64,000 nt of DNA from Patagioenas fasciata. Taxonomy: Eukaryota > Chordata > Aves > Columbiformes > Columbidae. Every line of letters starts with the position of its first letter. The stretch's first letter is position 1. Position numbers and translations under genes: made by a program. Below, piece by piece: positions 1 through 13,578 of this stretch. The stretch is taken from contig NC_092526.1 of the NCBI RefSeq assembly GCF_037038585.1, forward strand, positions 40,373,501 to 40,437,500. The letters are read 5' to 3'. The notes beneath the pieces are model-generated. The model made no database searches and was not told where the DNA came from. It saw only the letters and a program-made list of their open reading frames with translations.

Positions 1-899
1 TGAGCTGCAGGGTTGTTTTTCCCTGTTTTACGAGGGTTACGCAAGAACTTTAGTACAGAGGCAGCCTGGGCCGGGGGCTCTGTGGTGGGAAGCGCTGCAG
101 CGAGCCTGGTGTGCACATCAAACCCAGGAGTTCCTCTTCACACAGCAGCTACATGGGGGCTCGGGGCCCCGAATGAATCCCTGCAGAATCCAGGGAGGCA
201 GAAGGGCTCCGTGTGAGTGTGTGGAGCGGTTTTCAGCGTCGCGCTTTGCCGTGTGCATGTGTACTCCCAGCCCTGCAAAACAGCCGTGGAATAGCTGTCA
301 GCTGGGGCTGCGAGGGGATGGATGAAGGGTATGGGAAATGCCCTGCCTGTTGGGGACACACGTGAGCCCAGTTCTCCACCATCACCAAGCTGGGGGGATT
401 GGCACGGGGGTTACATGCAGATTTTCAATCAGCTTTGTGCTATACCCGGTCTTGCCAACCCCTAGAATAAATTTGAGGGGCCCAATGTTTATTGTCCCTT
501 ATGTTCAGATTGTTAGGACTCACACTGGGACTTTATGGCCACTTAAGCACTATAATGGTATCGCTGCGTCCGTTTCCCCCAGGCCTTCTGCGCTGTGGGA
601 CAAGGCATCGAAAGGCAGCAGAACGCTGGACCCCAGCTCGGAGCTCATGGGTCGGCTGGCAGTACCACGGGATAGAAAAAGGCTGGAATGGAGAGGATAA
701 TGCTCGCCAGCAGCATGGCACTTGCTCCCCACAGTTATGGGCTCTATGGGATCAAAGCAGTTGGAGCGGGAATGCCGGTTTGTGCTCAGGAACCTGTACT
801 GGGTTTGAACCGTAAGCCCACAGATGAGAATGTTTGAGAGTGTTGCACTACCCAGGCTTCACAACGGAGCAGGCAGGCTCTTGTGTTCAAAAAAGAAAG

Positions 900-1180
900 T
901 TTTAGTTACAGCCCCTTGTTAGTTTAATTTTAGTTCTTATGAGTTGACATATGGCAGGCATGATTTTTAATTAGAGCTTTAGCTGCGTTTTACTGGTAGG
1001 GTTGCAGAGCGCTGTGGAATTTACATTAGGAAAAAAACCGCTCTGTCGGTCGAGCACAAGGCTGTTTGGTAATCAGAGTGGAAAGTTAACTTTGAAACAA
1101 ATTGGCAGCTGATCAGATAAAATTCAAATTGGTAACATTTGTGTTGGAAACCAGCTCAGATCTGGGAAAAATGGAATCCG
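900..1180. promoter_or_regulatory. Candidate conserved non-coding block (homeodomain, GATA, E-box motifs)
   Basis: AT-rich, repeat-free stretch containing TTTTTAATTAG (homeodomain core), AGATAA (GATA type) and GCAGCTG (E-box) within 280 bp. This composition is common in vertebrate developmental enhancers. I cannot test conservation here, so this is a hint only. Confidence 0.2.
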
Positions 1181-2814
1181 AGCTATTCTGTTCCTCTTGC
1201 AGAGGAACTGACTGGTGAACACACTGCGTACATCAAACTTCATGTCTAACACCCCCTACAAAAACAAAATTATTGCTTTTATGGGGTTGTCCGAGCATTC
1301 ATCTGATTCCTCTTCGCATTAGAGTAAAACGAAGCGTTACTTTGAAGAGAAGTTTCCTTACATACTTTACAAAACAAACAAACAAACCTTCTTTGCCAGT
1401 CAAAAACTAAAGGTCGAAAGTTCCCCTCCCCACTTTGTTGTTCTTTTGGATCAACAGGGTGTACTAGAGAGGCAGCGGGAGATGTTCTGCTCCCCTGCAT
1501 TTGTGACAGTCCCATTTTCCCGGGCCCTTCTGTGAACTCCACCGAGTACTGAAAGAGTTAATGGCGTGTTCAGGCCTCAACCAGCAAATGCATTTAAAGC
1601 TCAGTCCAGCGCTCACATGGTTTGTATTCTTGCGCTGCTGGAGTGGTGTGTTCATGGCATCTGGTTCCCTGGCAACAGCTTTCATTGGCTCAATCAAAGC
1701 CTTTTCTTCTTAAGAAAGCTCCCACTGCGACACCCTGCCACCACCACTAATCACCAACTTAACCGAGTGTTTAAGATGCAGCTGGTATGAAAAATAGCGC
1801 CTGTGCGTGTGAGGAGATGCAGAGGGTACCTTGCGTGGTCCACCTGCCCCCGGGAGCGCTCCCGCTCCCCGCACACTGCGGAGAGGGGACCGGGACACCG
1901 AGAGCCTGCTTAGAAATCATCTTTTGTTAGGCACAAATCCATAAACCTTTGTGTCTCGTGAATAGTCATTTCCTCTTCGCAGCTGAGACGGCGTTTGGGC
2001 CTCTGTGCTATTGACAGGGGCAGAAGTGGGATGCAGGGGGTGCACAATAAAATCCATATTGTTGGAGCTGTCTTCCCTGACAAGGAGGAAGCAGGAAGGA
2101 GTCTCCCAACGTGTGAACGGGAGAACAATGGGGGCAAAGAATTCACGTTAAGCCTCCTCAAGGGTTACATATGTTGGGATTTCTGGAGATTCAGAATTTA
2201 CATAAAAATGGAGAAAGCCTCTAGTAATCATGCCTGCTGGAGCCTGGCAGAATTTGGGATGCAGAGTGATCGGGAATCTTGGGCAGTAGCACGCCCTGCG
2301 TCACGCTTCCACTGTTAGAAATGTTGTCCTTTGGAATTCCTGACGCTCTCATTGACTTGGCAGCTGATGGAAATTCTTCCCTTATTTTCCTGGCCTTGGA
2401 GATCACCTCAGAGGATGCTCTGTAGCCATCAGAGACCATTGCACTCCGCAGGAATGGCGCAGGTAGAGCGGAGATAAAGGTAAGGGTGTGCACAAGGAGA
2501 GACAGCGTGTGCGTTGTCATCTGCGTGCCACGGCGGTCACTTGTTCACCAGACAGAGCACACAGGCCCTGCTCTGCTGATCTCTGTGCTGTGGGGCACGC
2601 GAGGGAACACGGATTTCAGAACGTGAGCCGGGGAGCACGTAACTTCTGCAGCTACGTGGCTTCAGTCCTGAAATGTCATTTCATGTGCAGATGCAGCCCA
2701 GCTGCAGGGGCTCTGCTCAGGGTGACCCTTTGCTCCCCACGTCACCCCTGCTGCAGCCAGACACCACGGTGACACCGCGGGCACAGCTCCGGCACAGCAG
2801 GAGCAATTCCCCCT

Positions 2815-3045
2815 TTGGTTATCTTACAAAGATAAGTCCTTTATGTATGAGAGGTGCGTAGTAGTTGCGTGGCTAAAAGCCACCCTGAAAAGCCTATGCA
2901 TAGTTTTAAACATAAAATATATTTCAAAGCGATAAATTAAAAAGCTAAAGTTAAAAACTACAGCAGCAGAGACTGGTATTCTGAATACAGTAGGTCTGTT
3001 TTCTTCCATCATTTGAAACTGTTAATTAAATTAATGTAAACTTAC
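2815..3045. promoter_or_regulatory. Candidate regulatory block with inverted GATA pair and TTAATTAA
   Basis: Starts with a perfect 7+3+7 inverted repeat TTATCTTACAAAGATAA (2819-2835), which holds two opposed GATA sites. It ends with TTAATTAA (3022-3029) in an AT-rich run. No coding frame or repeat family is recognised. A regulatory role is inferred from motif content only. Confidence 0.25.
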
Positions 3046-4123
3046 ACTCATTCAATGTAAAAGGGGCAGGTGCTAGAACTGTAAAAACAACCTGGTTTGG
3101 ACATGAAATGCCTCATTTGGTCAATGTGCTTTAGAGGTTGAGTGTGGGGCTGCTGCTGCTGTAGAAGAGCATGGAAGTGTGTGTGTGAGGAGCTACGCAT
3201 TTTTCTTGACCCTTTTGACTGATTTATGAACCTCAAAGCAGGCGACAAAAATGTGACTTCAGTGAGGTCATTGGTAGGTGTCACTGCTGCAATGAAAATC
3301 TGATTTGCTTTGGTTTAGATATGATTTCGGAAAACGCTTGGCTTAGCGTGGACTGGGGAACTAAGGAGTTTTGGGAATCAGCTGCAGATCCGAAGGGACC
3401 GGGAAGGTTTTCACAAGCAAGGTCCCCATGGCCGTGCAGAGGCAGAGCCAAATGTGTCCCCACTTGGCAAAGCATGGAACAGTGACACCAGCAGCTGCCC
3501 CAGCCTCCCTGCACCCGATTCATTTCTGGATAGAAGGTATTCAAGTGTACAAGGCACACTCTTTCTGTATAGATGATGATTGAAAGGTGGAGATAATTTT
3601 ATTCCTTAATTCTCCAGGTAAAACGACTTTTAATGTAGAGTTTGTGTTATTATTTAGTCTCCTGCTTTTTGGGTTATCAAAGTGCTTTCAAGAAGCCAGT
3701 GTAACCTTTACTCTGCCCCTTCTAATCATAGTCCGTACACATGCAGCTCTAGTTATGTGATCGCAGTGTCTAATAGATAGACAGAGTGACTTTTTTCCTT
3801 CCTAAAAAACCAAATTTGGGGTAAGTGCGAGGCACACACCACTGCAGAGTTTTAGAAAGGATGAAAATGCTGGCCCTCTGCACAGGACCGAGCTCCGCCC
3901 GCAGAAAACCCTGAGCAGGTCACACAGTGCATGGTGCTGGAGTCAGGGAGCAGATTTGTGTCCCGGCCGTGAATGGGGCTGGGTCTGGCGCTGCTGCCCG
4001 ACCTCCAGTAGGAGCCTGTGCTGGGATAAGGGCCAGGGCCTGCAGAACAACGGGGGCTAAGGAGACTGAGACTCAAGATCTTGTTGCTTTTCCTGCCTCT
4101 GTTCTACTTTTCTTTAGAAAGTA

Positions 4124-4525
4124 CACAGCATCCCAGAATGTCAGGGGTTGGAAGGGACCTGGAAAGCTCATCCAGTGCAATCCCCCCATGGAGCAGGAAC
4201 ACCCAGCTGAGGTTCCACAGGAAGGTGTCCAGGCGGGTTTGAATGTCTGCAGAGGAGGAGACTCCACAACCTCCCTGGGCAGCCTGGGCCAGGCTCTGCC
4301 ACCCTCACCAGGAACAAGTTTCTTCTCAGATTTAAGTGGAACCTCCTGTGTTCCAGTTTGAACCCATTGCCCCTTGTCCTATCACTGGTTGTCACCGAGA
4401 AGAGCCTGGCTCCATCCTCCTGACACTCCCCCTTTCCATATTGATCCCCATGAACGAGTCACCCCTCAGTCTCCTCTTCTCCAGCTCCAGAGCCCCAGCT
4501 CCCTCAGCCTTTCCTCATAAGGGAG
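4124..4525 (-). mobile_element. CR1 LINE, young family, 5'-truncated copy
   Basis: Begins on the plus strand with ACAGCATCCCAGAATGTCAG, the reverse complement of the CR1 3' terminus, and runs about 400 bp back into the element before truncation near CCTCATAAGGGAG. It closely matches ten other copies in this window. CR1 retrotransposes by target-primed reverse transcription, and 5' truncation is the rule. The reverse-transcriptase tail is incomplete, so it is not autonomous. Confidence 0.9.
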
Positions 4526-6628
4526 CAGTAACTCAATCTTACTCTCTAAGTTAGGGATAATGTTTCTTCACCTCACTGGGGCATTTTGGGAGTAAAGCTG
4601 TTAACTAGTGCAAAGCTTTTGTGACTGAACAGCGAAGAAAACATCAGCGTAGACTGGACAAGCATCATTGTTCATGCAGCATTGTGACCGTTCGTTGTGG
4701 ATGGGGCCGGAGCCCCACGCCAAAGGGCTGAGATTAAAAGGAATATTGCAGAGCCCCTTTGCATGCAGAGCACTGTCGGTCCCGTGCGACAAACGGGCCG
4801 TGGGGCAGCACCTGGTGACGGGCTGCATCGCACCGTGCAGCCCTGTGGCACGAGGAGGTTACATCAGGCAACCTCTGCCTTGCCGTTCCGCGATGTTCGA
4901 GAGCCTTTGGTTGTTTTGTGTTAAACACCGCGGGGTTTAGCATGGAACTGGTGATACAGATGCAGCTGGAGCTTTGCAGGAAAGCGTGCAGATAAGGCCT
5001 CAGCCCCTTAGATCTTACAAACTGGCGCCTTTTTCTTCTCCCATGGACCTCGTTAGATGAAGTAATGCGAGGAATTTTGGTTTTACAGCAGTGACCCAGA
5101 ATTCCCCGTTGGGTTAGGCATAAATCTACAATATGCTTCCATGCAGTTTCACACTGCAGAAATGCTTTCTTTGGCTTCTTCGCACGCCTTAGTCCTGTAC
5201 CACTTTCTACCCAGGAGGAACTCTGTGACTTTCGTACTGACTGGCACCCAACAAACCAGCAATAAGCAGGAACAGGAGGTACCAGCCCTACTTTTAAAAC
5301 CGCTGGCACTTGTCTTTGTAGGCTCAGGGACATTTCTACACTGTACCCTGATAGTGAAGCAACATCTATTTCCTTGCCCTTGGGTGAAGATCAGCGAATT
5401 AAATTTAGTTATAGAAAAAAAACCCATCTTTTTAAGAAAGATTTGGTTTTATCTAAACCCCTTTCCTTTTGGACACTCTTTGGATATCTGATTTTTTTTT
5501 TTTTTTTTTAATATTTCCTTTCTGGAATATCCAGCCTGCTGGGAAGAAAATGTATTTGAGTCCCACTAATATTATCTATGAGCTTCACGTGGGAATCCTT
5601 GGAAAGCCCAGCAGCCCTGGGTGATCCAGGGGAGCGAAGGGTCTGGTGGCTCCTGGAAATCCAGATTGCGCTGGAGCTTTTCCACCCAGCGTTTTAGAAA
5701 ACAGCAGGAACCAGTGCTTTCGCACTAGGAGTCAATTAAAGAAACCCAAATTATTGTCATTTGAATAAACAATTATTTCTTTTTCACCCTCGTGGAAGCT
5801 CGTTACGATGGACTAAAAGCCAGAACTAATTAAACGGTCTGATAGCATAAATCATATCAGAAGTGTTTCATCTGGTTTAATTAATTCTTGCCAGAAATCG
5901 CTGCTACTCTCAGCGTACGCTGGCTGATTATTTTATTATTAATTTCTTTAACGGTTTCCATTTATCCTGTTTCAGTGCTGCTGGGATCCTGGCTCTCCGC
6001 AGAGCGAGTGGGAGTGTTTACAGAAGAACCAGCTGCCAGGCAGGCGTTTAACCCCGGAGACACGCAGTGCGGCAAATACCTCGGAGGTCAAGAAATGGGA
6101 TGTTTCAACCTGACTCTAAGGGGATTTTTCTTTAACTGCAGGATGAGACAAATAAGATATATGCTCTTTGGTCCACCCCGCTGGTTAACCCTTGAGCTGC
6201 TGGTGACAAATACGGCGGTTGTCACCATGAGGATTGTTACGCCCAGGCCTTGAGTGTGGCCTAGGACACGGTTTTGGGGTCCACCTCTTGACCAACAAGT
6301 GCCAGCAACAAAAGCAGGGCAGGGCTTGGCAAAACTGGAAGTTCCTTCAGGCTGGGGACAAAGACCAAAGTTGTAGCTGCTTCTCGTGATTTTCACAGGC
6401 CTGAATGGTTTTGATTATTGCACCAAAAGCTGTGGCGTGTTACGGCACGGCTCAGTGTTTTGGTTTTGTTTGTCTGTGGGGTTTGTTTGCTTTTTGGTTG
6501 CTGGTGTTTTTGTTCATGTTTAAGGTTGTATCATGTAAAAAGGAAAAGGCAAAAGGGCAGTGGGAAAGGAGCTCCGTGCAGGGCTCGTGGGCTGGGTCCT
6601 GCCCGTGTAGGAGCTGCCGTGGATCGTG
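4526..6628. other. Non-coding DNA with an AT-rich motif block
   Basis: No exon recognised. A minus-strand open frame of 199 codons at 4734-5333 has no family signature and I treat it as chance. There is an 18-T homopolymer at 5492-5509. The block 5735-5960 is listed separately. Confidence 0.5.
5735..5960. promoter_or_regulatory. Candidate conserved non-coding block, homeodomain-rich
   Basis: Dense TAAT-core motifs: GTCAATTAAAG, CTAATTAAACG, TTAATTAA at 5877-5884 and TTATTATTAATTTC, plus an ATTGTC SOX-like site. It is repeat-free and non-coding. The call rests on motif density only. Confidence 0.2.
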
Positions 6629-6720
6629 TTCTTAGGGGCATGGTTTAGGCTGGACTTGGCAGGGTTAACAGTTGCACTCGATCTTAAAGGTCTTCTCCAG
6701 CCAAAATGATTCTATGATTT
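6629..6720 (+). mobile_element. CR1 LINE 3'-end stub, older family
   Basis: Reads GGCATGGTTTAGGCTGG, then TCTTAAAGGTCTTCTCCAG, and ends ATGATTCTATGATTTT. This is the classic CR1 3' end with its ATTCTATGAT terminus. Only about 90 bp remain, and it is diverged from the young family elsewhere in the window. Confidence 0.75.
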
Positions 6721-9700
6721 TACACACCTGTGTCCATACAGAAGTGGGAACCGCCATAAATACAGCGTTGAGCTTGGTAGTCTTTGATTTCTGTGTTTAT
6801 TTCTCACTTGGTACTGCATTAATTGCTCAGCCAGAGCTCCAGGTGAAGGGCTGACCACAGAACCAGCCCTCCGGGCTGCAGAAATCCCTACAACAGGAGG
6901 ACGGAGGTTTGCCCTAGGGACTGCTGCTGGGATGGAAAGACCAGAAAAATAGGAGAACAGCATTGTTTTCCATCTGGCTTTCAGGAGGACAAGTGACGGG
7001 CTTTAAAGTTTAAAATAGTACTATTAAAGCAGTATAAAAATGTACATATTCAAGACATGTCAGTAAGATGGGACATTGTCACAGAATAATGGGTGCTAGC
7101 TAGTCAGCATTCAAAGTAGGACAAAAAGAGGGAGACGTTCGCTCCTCAGTTTCCTAGGGAGCAGAGAGTGAGAAATAAATAAAGCCGGACGGCACAACCC
7201 TTGTGAGCATAGCGCTCTGTGCTGTGGTCATGTTCCCAAATGTTTGCGCTCTGCTGCGAGATAGTTTGAGATAGCACAGGCACCACGGCCTTATTGGGGC
7301 TCCAACAGCCCTGGTGGTGTTTGCTCACAGCTTAACTCTTGAGTGACCGGTGTCCGGGGGAGTTGCTGGGACCGGGAATTTCTTTAGCAGTATGTTTCTC
7401 ACTTTTGAATATTTTTGGGAGAAATATCGCGTGGTGAGCGCTCCCGTTGATCGCAGCCATTTACAGGCAGCAATCACGGGGGTGTTTCAAAAAGGCAGAT
7501 CCCAATTTGAAACTCTCACCGCTTGAAATGGGGTCCCCCCCATTTGAAACACCCTGGGGATGCTCCTGCGGCTGCACGTGCCCAAGTGCTCCCTTTGGCC
7601 GCATTTCAGATTCAAACTTGGAGTTGTTTCATTCAAGAAGCATTCAGACATTATCTCCTTTGTTTTCTTCTTCAATCAAAGCAGTTGAGAGTGAACTGTA
7701 AAATTGGTTTGCTTAGTTTGTTGCGTGTTTTGGAGTTGTGTGGGGTAGTAGTGGGCATCCCCCTTGCTCTGCAAATCAATCGTTTAATCACTTCACTAGC
7801 GATTACTTAATGAAATATCCGGCCAGTTATTTTGCTTGAGTTTTTTTGTTTTGTTTTGTTTCTTTTTCTCAGCAGATAAATATTTTCCTTTTCTGAACAA
7901 GCTAGTTTCCTCAGTACTGGTTCCCATTTTCAGGGAGCAGTCAGCCAACTAACAATCCAAGTGGCCAGCACCGATTCCGCTCAGCTGGGCCGACTCTGCA
8001 GCGTGTGCCGTCACACAGACCCCACATGGCAACACTTCGTACAACCACCCAAAAGAGACAGGCAGAAGAGGGCACGCGACAGCAAATCCCATCATCTGAA
8101 GAGCCCACGGAGACTCCTGAGAGAAGGGAACATTCCTCACACGTCGTACACAAAAGCCCAAAAGGTGATGAGTGACACTTCCCACTTTCATTGCTTTGGG
8201 AAGACTCAGTGTCATCGCACATGTCTCTCGTTTGCCACTAGTGTTTGACTATCTCCCCACAGAGACTGAAGCACCAGCTCCCTCTTTACCATCCTCTGCC
8301 TCTTAATGATTAATTATTTTTAATTGGAACTTCTTGCATTGTGCTGAATCTTGAGAGGCCCCCGTCAAGATCAGGACTCCAGCAAGGTGGGAACAGAACC
8401 AACACACACGTGGGGACAATGGAGACATTTTTTTGTCCCAGAGAGCATGATCCTATTTAGAGAAAGGCCAAAAAAAGAAATGGAAGTGGCGATGATTGAT
8501 TGGAAGAATTTGCAGAGCACAGGCAAGTCTGGGCAAAGTGTGAGAGTTTCCTGTGGTGCCCTGTCCGCTGGCACACGCTGCTGCTCGTTTCCCCACTAAA
8601 ATGTCACTGTCTGCACAGAATTACATTTGAGAGCAAACAAAATAGGCTGGTATTGGTACAAAGAACTTCCCCAGCTCAATAAGATGCGGCCGGAGAGGAG
8701 GCTGAGAGGTGGAGGCTGTGAAAATAACAGATATCATGACACAGTCCTTCACGGGCTTATTTCCGTCTCTATAACTTGTTTCTACACCTTTAACGTCTGT
8801 GTTCAAGTCATGTATTAAGTCTGAGTGGTGAAATGCTGACCAAAGGACATTTTATTGACAAAGCCAGGTCTGATGAAAATCGACAGCTAAACAGAAGAGT
8901 CATTTCAGTGAAATTGCTGAGATTTTTTTTTTTTCTGAGAAATGTTTACTTTCAGTCCTGTGCTGAAAGGTTCTGTTTAAGATTTGATTCAGATATTGCT
9001 GCAATATCTTTACGGGGGAAGGCAAGAGGCACGGAGTTAAAGTGTTAATGCTGTTAGTTAGTGTGACTCAGTTAAACGGCAAAAACCTTGAGCAATGTCA
9101 AAGGCAGAAAGGAGATCCCTGTCTGCGGGCAGCGAAGCTCTGCGCCTTCGTAACAAAGCAAAACCATCCAGTGACTAATTCAACTTAGCAGATAAGGGAT
9201 TTCTTCCCAGAAAAGCCACTTTCTGGCTCACAGTAACCATCAAGTATGGTCTTTTAAATCTTGCAGTGTTCAGATCCAGGCCTTTGGTCTAGCCAGCCAT
9301 AAAAGCAGAAGGTCACGGTGGGATCTGGGCTGTGGAACCAGCTCCTTCCACACCATCTGTGCACTGCCTGGGTTCTTTACCTGCCATGAGGGTTGTTCCT
9401 GCAAAACCCAGCAGCGGATTAAGTGTCCTCAGAGAGCAGAACGTGCGAAGAACCAGAGAGGAGCCCTCTGTCCATCCTCATTGCTCTGTGTGCTGGGTGC
9501 GGGTGTCCGATGACATCCCTGCTGCTGGAATGCTGCTTTCCGCACGGGAATCACCGCCTGGAACTGTCACATTTTGCCGTTAATTAAAAGAAAAGAGAGG
9601 CGAGAGCATTACAAATAAGAAATGCTCTTTTCATCATGGATTAAATCTTTACATTTAGGTTTTTTTACTCTTTCTAAAGACCGACTTTTGCTTTAGATAA

Positions 9701-12099
9701 TCAAAGCTGGCTTTGAACTAGCTCACACAAAAAAAAATCTTCTTTTCTTTAAAAATAACCCTATAGATATATATACATATCACAGCCTTTCATTCCTTTC
9801 ATAGGCGGTTTCATTTTCTGTGAGAACGTGAAAGTTCTGAGCAATCCAGAGCTCACGCAGGCACCGCAACAAACACAGGCAACGGGGGCCAGGCACACTA
9901 CTGCAATTAACACCAGTGTTTAATTAGCAGACAGCTGCGCTGGGCAAGGGCCTTTTGATTTTTCTCTCTTTGCTGGGATTTTGATGCAGATTTACCTATA
10001 GCGGTGACTCGTAGCTGTTACACTCGCGCTGTACGGCTTCCATAAGAACTCCTGAGTTGTGTTTTTGTGTGTTGGGGGACAGATTTATCACAGCAAGCGG
10101 AGCGGGGATGTCACGGGCCTGTTGGCACCAGTGGTGGTCACAGCGTATAGAAAATGAGAGACGGAGGGTACAGGGGAGCACAGAGGGGCCCAAATCCTGC
10201 TCGCTGCTCCGCCCAAGCACCAAGAACACAAATCCATTTTGTTTGATGATTTTTCTAATTACCTTGCTTGCATCGTCATACCCTCTCACCCTTTGGATCT
10301 GAGCCCTGGCTGGAGACCCTCCTGTGAAAGCATGTGCCCAGTTTTGCATATACCGATAACTTATTCTAGTGGTCTTCACTTGGCATTCTCTAGAATGAGA
10401 CCTCCTTGGAGAACATCAGGCTATGACCAGAGGTATTGACACAAACCCTGTTCCCATTGCGCTCAGCTCTGCTCTGCGTGTTTTAGTTTTACAGCTCGGG
10501 CACCGTTCTAGTCAAAATGTGGTCGGTGCTAAGTGGGGCGTTTGGGAACCTGCCATGCGCTGTATTTATTCTCCCAATCCTATATTATCCTGTGTGGTGT
10601 TGCAGCTGCCAAAACCACACGCTCGTGTTGGCATGAAACAATTATCCTGGTTTATATAGAGCGGGCTTGGCAATAGTCTATATCTCAAGTAGAAGTCGCA
10701 GCGCTGAAAGATTCAGGGTCGTCTTTCTCTTCCTCTCCAAGCAACAGACTAAATTTCTTTCAGCTGGATTCATGGTTTGCTGCTGCTATTCCTGAGCTCC
10801 AGAACTGTTAATGCCTGGTGTCTAACTTGCCTGAAATAATACTTTCTTCTAGAATGTAACACAAACGTCTCTGAAACTTAAGAACCAGTGTTAATATAGT
10901 TTTCGTGAAAAATGTAGTATATGGTATAAACTTCCAAAGATACTGCTCAACAACTATTACTTGCCAAGGTCTTGTGAACCAAAACCCCCGCACAGAGCCA
11001 AAGGGGAAGGGTAGGGAGCACTTCTTAAACCTGGAAAAACGTTAACTGAGAGTGGGCTTAAACATCAGTCAAAGAAATAACGTTTTTGCAGCAATTAGAA
11101 AAGGCTGGTGAAGGCTTGTTTTTCCAGACAGCTTCGCAAAGAGAAGTTTTAGAATTGTACTCCATTCTGAAAGTAACTGCGACTTTGTTATCAGAATGGG
11201 GATAAAAGATTTTTATTCCGGAAGGCCGGACGCTATCACTACTTGAAATTCTCCAAATTGTTTCCATTGGGAGCAAATTGGGTCTTGATGCGAGTCACAT
11301 CTGCTTAGAAGTGAGCACCAATTGCTTCTACTTTACACCAGCATCAAATTTCACACAGAATCTCAAATTTTAAAAACCAACTTAAATCCCAGGATTTGGA
11401 TCATTTTGTGTTAAGTGCCTTTAAACCCAGAAGTACCTAATGGGAAATACTGGAATAAAAGCATTCAGCGTTAGTGGTTTCTGGTGGAAACAGAGATACT
11501 TCCTTTCAGATATGAGCCTGTCCCTTAGGTTTCAGTGTAGCCGTGGTTTAAGGAGGAAAAGGGTGACGAACCCAGCGAACAGGCTGAAGAGACAAGCTGG
11601 GAACTGTCCCCATTTCACAGGTGCAAAATTCTGATTGTAGCAACACAGCTTGAGCTCTACACATTCATTTCAACGTAAAACAACGCAACAAACTAGAGCA
11701 TTCCGTTGGAGCTATCAGCTTTCGGATGACTGTGATAAGAAAGAATGTAGGCTGCAGGCTAGTTATTAAGATTAAAGTGAAATTCACCTGAACAAAACTG
11801 GAGACAGCAAAGGTGCTGGGAGAGAAAAAAGGCAGTTGAAGACATTAAGAAGGAGCTAGTGCTTCCTTGCCAGAGCAAGGGTTTAATTCCCAGCCCCTGT
11901 GGAATGGGAACAGACATTACCCCTGCTTTCCAGATAAGGAAACTGGTTTATCAGCCCATTCTTGGCCCAAGCGAGGGCAAAGGGCTGGAGCGGGCTCAGA
12001 AAGGCCAGGCTCTGCTCAGTGCTTTCACAGCGTATTCACCCAAAAGCCTCTGCCATCTCCTGCCCCCCTTTCTATAACCTCCCCAGTGGCTGAAAGAAC
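6721..12099. other. Non-coding DNA between a CR1 stub and the FZD7 3' end
   Basis: About 5.4 kb with no recognised exon or transposon. AT-rich stretches include TTAATTAA at 9580-9587, a short TA run near 9765-9780, and ATCAAAG sites near 7674 and 9698. All open frames are short (up to 127 codons) and unsupported. It may hold distal 3'UTR if a downstream poly(A) site is used. Confidence 0.5.
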
Positions 12100-13578
12100 A
12101 TCATTGGAGCCCTTGTATTAAAAATTATTTATTCAGTGATCTGTGCATGGGATGAAGCAGGGCCTCATACAGACCGTCAAACCAATCAAGTAAAAACATA
12201 AATACATATTTTCTTACAAAAACGAGATTTACAAAATATACATACTGCACTTGTCTCACACGTTTGTGGGTTTTTTTGTGGGTTTTTATTTTTTGTTCCA
12301 CGTGCACGTTATGAAAAGACAAAACCCCCAAGCCCTGCGAGGCTGAAATCACACACACGTACACTTATAAAAACAAGCCTTCAGTGAATATAAAGTAGTA
12401 TGCAAAAAAAATAAAATATGAACGAGTCAACATAAAAATTTCAGAATAGAAAAATCCATCACATTTTAAAAAGAAAACGATGCGTTTGATGATAGAATTT
12501 CAGACCGTCCCTGCCAGATGTGCTCAGTGGGATGTTCCTCAGCTCTGGGTGAGCTGCAGTGAGGAGGCTCCTGCTGGTTTGAACCCCAAACCCCGGCTCC
12601 TCCTGCCCCGGGAAGGGACAAAGGGGCCATCGCGAGCCAAACGTTCCTCCTGTCCTCACCTGCAGCCAGCGCACTGCAAAGCGGGGCACTAAGCACGTTT
12701 ATGGGGAAAAATAAATCGTATCATTACATATTTTAATGGCTCGTTTTGGCAGGTGCTCTCGGTTCTTGCCCTCCAAGTCTTGTGTTTCCTTCAGCTTAGA
12801 AAAGCGACCCGTTCGGAACGGTGGGGAAACATCCTGCCTTCTCCTTTTCTCATAAAAGGAATGTTTATTTCTGCGAGCTCCTCACATCCAAGGGTGAACC
12901 TCAACGACTTCTTTTTGTTAGTTTGCCCATAAAAACCGATCCCATGCTTATGCCTTTCTACACAGAAAACACTTTTGTTTCCCCCTTTGTCTCCTAGAAC
13001 AAAAGCAAGGGGGAAAAGCCTTCTGCTGAAAAGCAACAAGTCATTTCTTTTCAGGGTGTGGAATAGCAAACCCCCTCCTCCTTCCCTACAGCAGCAGCAA
13101 CAGAATTCTCCCCCTAAAACCAATGCAGACAGGTACAGGGCTGAGGTACAAAGGACCCGGTGAGCTGAGGGGACAGAGTGAGTGGATAGGACCCGCTCTG
13201 CGGTACTCACGGGTCGCTCTGCCGAGCCGGGGTCACCCCGCCACGCACAGGGTCTGGCTGCTGCTCAGAGCTGCCTCCTCCCCCTCGGCCAAAGCCAGGC
13301 AGGATGGGCTTAGCTGGGCCAGGTTTTGTTCCTGCACAGGGGTAGCGGGAGAGGCGGGTGAGGGGACTTCTTGTGAGTGAAGGGCTCTCCAATCCCACCA
13401 AGTGGCCTCTTTTGCAGAAGCACCACTGGACACAGTCTGTCTGATCCTTTAAGCAAGGATATTTTTCTTTTCAAGCTCTCTGGGAGGAAGAAAAAGTTCG
13501 GCAAAGCCTCCCTTCCTCCCTGCTCAGGGAGCCAGTGCCCCCCCGTTCTCAGCGTGTTGCAGCAGAGGGGCCGGGGGC
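12100..13578 (-). other. FZD7: FZD7 3' untranslated region (estimated extent)
   Basis: Non-coding sequence directly downstream of the FZD7 stop. GC content falls going away from the CDS, and the far end is AT-rich. The end is inferred from an AATAAA hexamer on the minus strand at 12128-12133, giving about 1.5 kb of 3'UTR, in line with the long 3'UTR of mammalian FZD7. Other minus-strand AATAAA hexamers (for example near 12285 and 12845) could give shorter forms. Short open frames here occur on both strands and look like chance. Confidence 0.6.
12128..12133 (-). terminator. Candidate FZD7 poly(A) signal AATAAA
   Basis: The plus strand reads TTTATT, which is AATAAA on the FZD7 strand, within AATAAATAATTTT. 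It is the distal-most canonical hexamer in the AT-rich 12.1-12.5 kb stretch that follows the CDS. Cleavage would be expected near 12100-12118, ahead of a T/G-rich stretch on the minus strand. Choosing this hexamer is an inference; 3'-end reads would settle it. Confidence 0.5.

Larger units (their letters stand above)
1..4123. other. Non-coding DNA, far downstream of FZD7
   Basis: No exon or recent repeat is recognised. Open frames are short (120 codons or fewer), overlap on both strands and resemble no family I know. Two AT-rich motif blocks (900-1180 and 2815-3045) are listed separately. ATCAAAG (TCF/LEF-like) occurs near 751 and 1693, no more often than chance would give. Confidence 0.6.

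Noticed and set aside
798..815. GTTTGAACC as part of a tRNA T-arm
   Set aside because: No acceptor stem, D-arm or anticodon arm can be laid around it.
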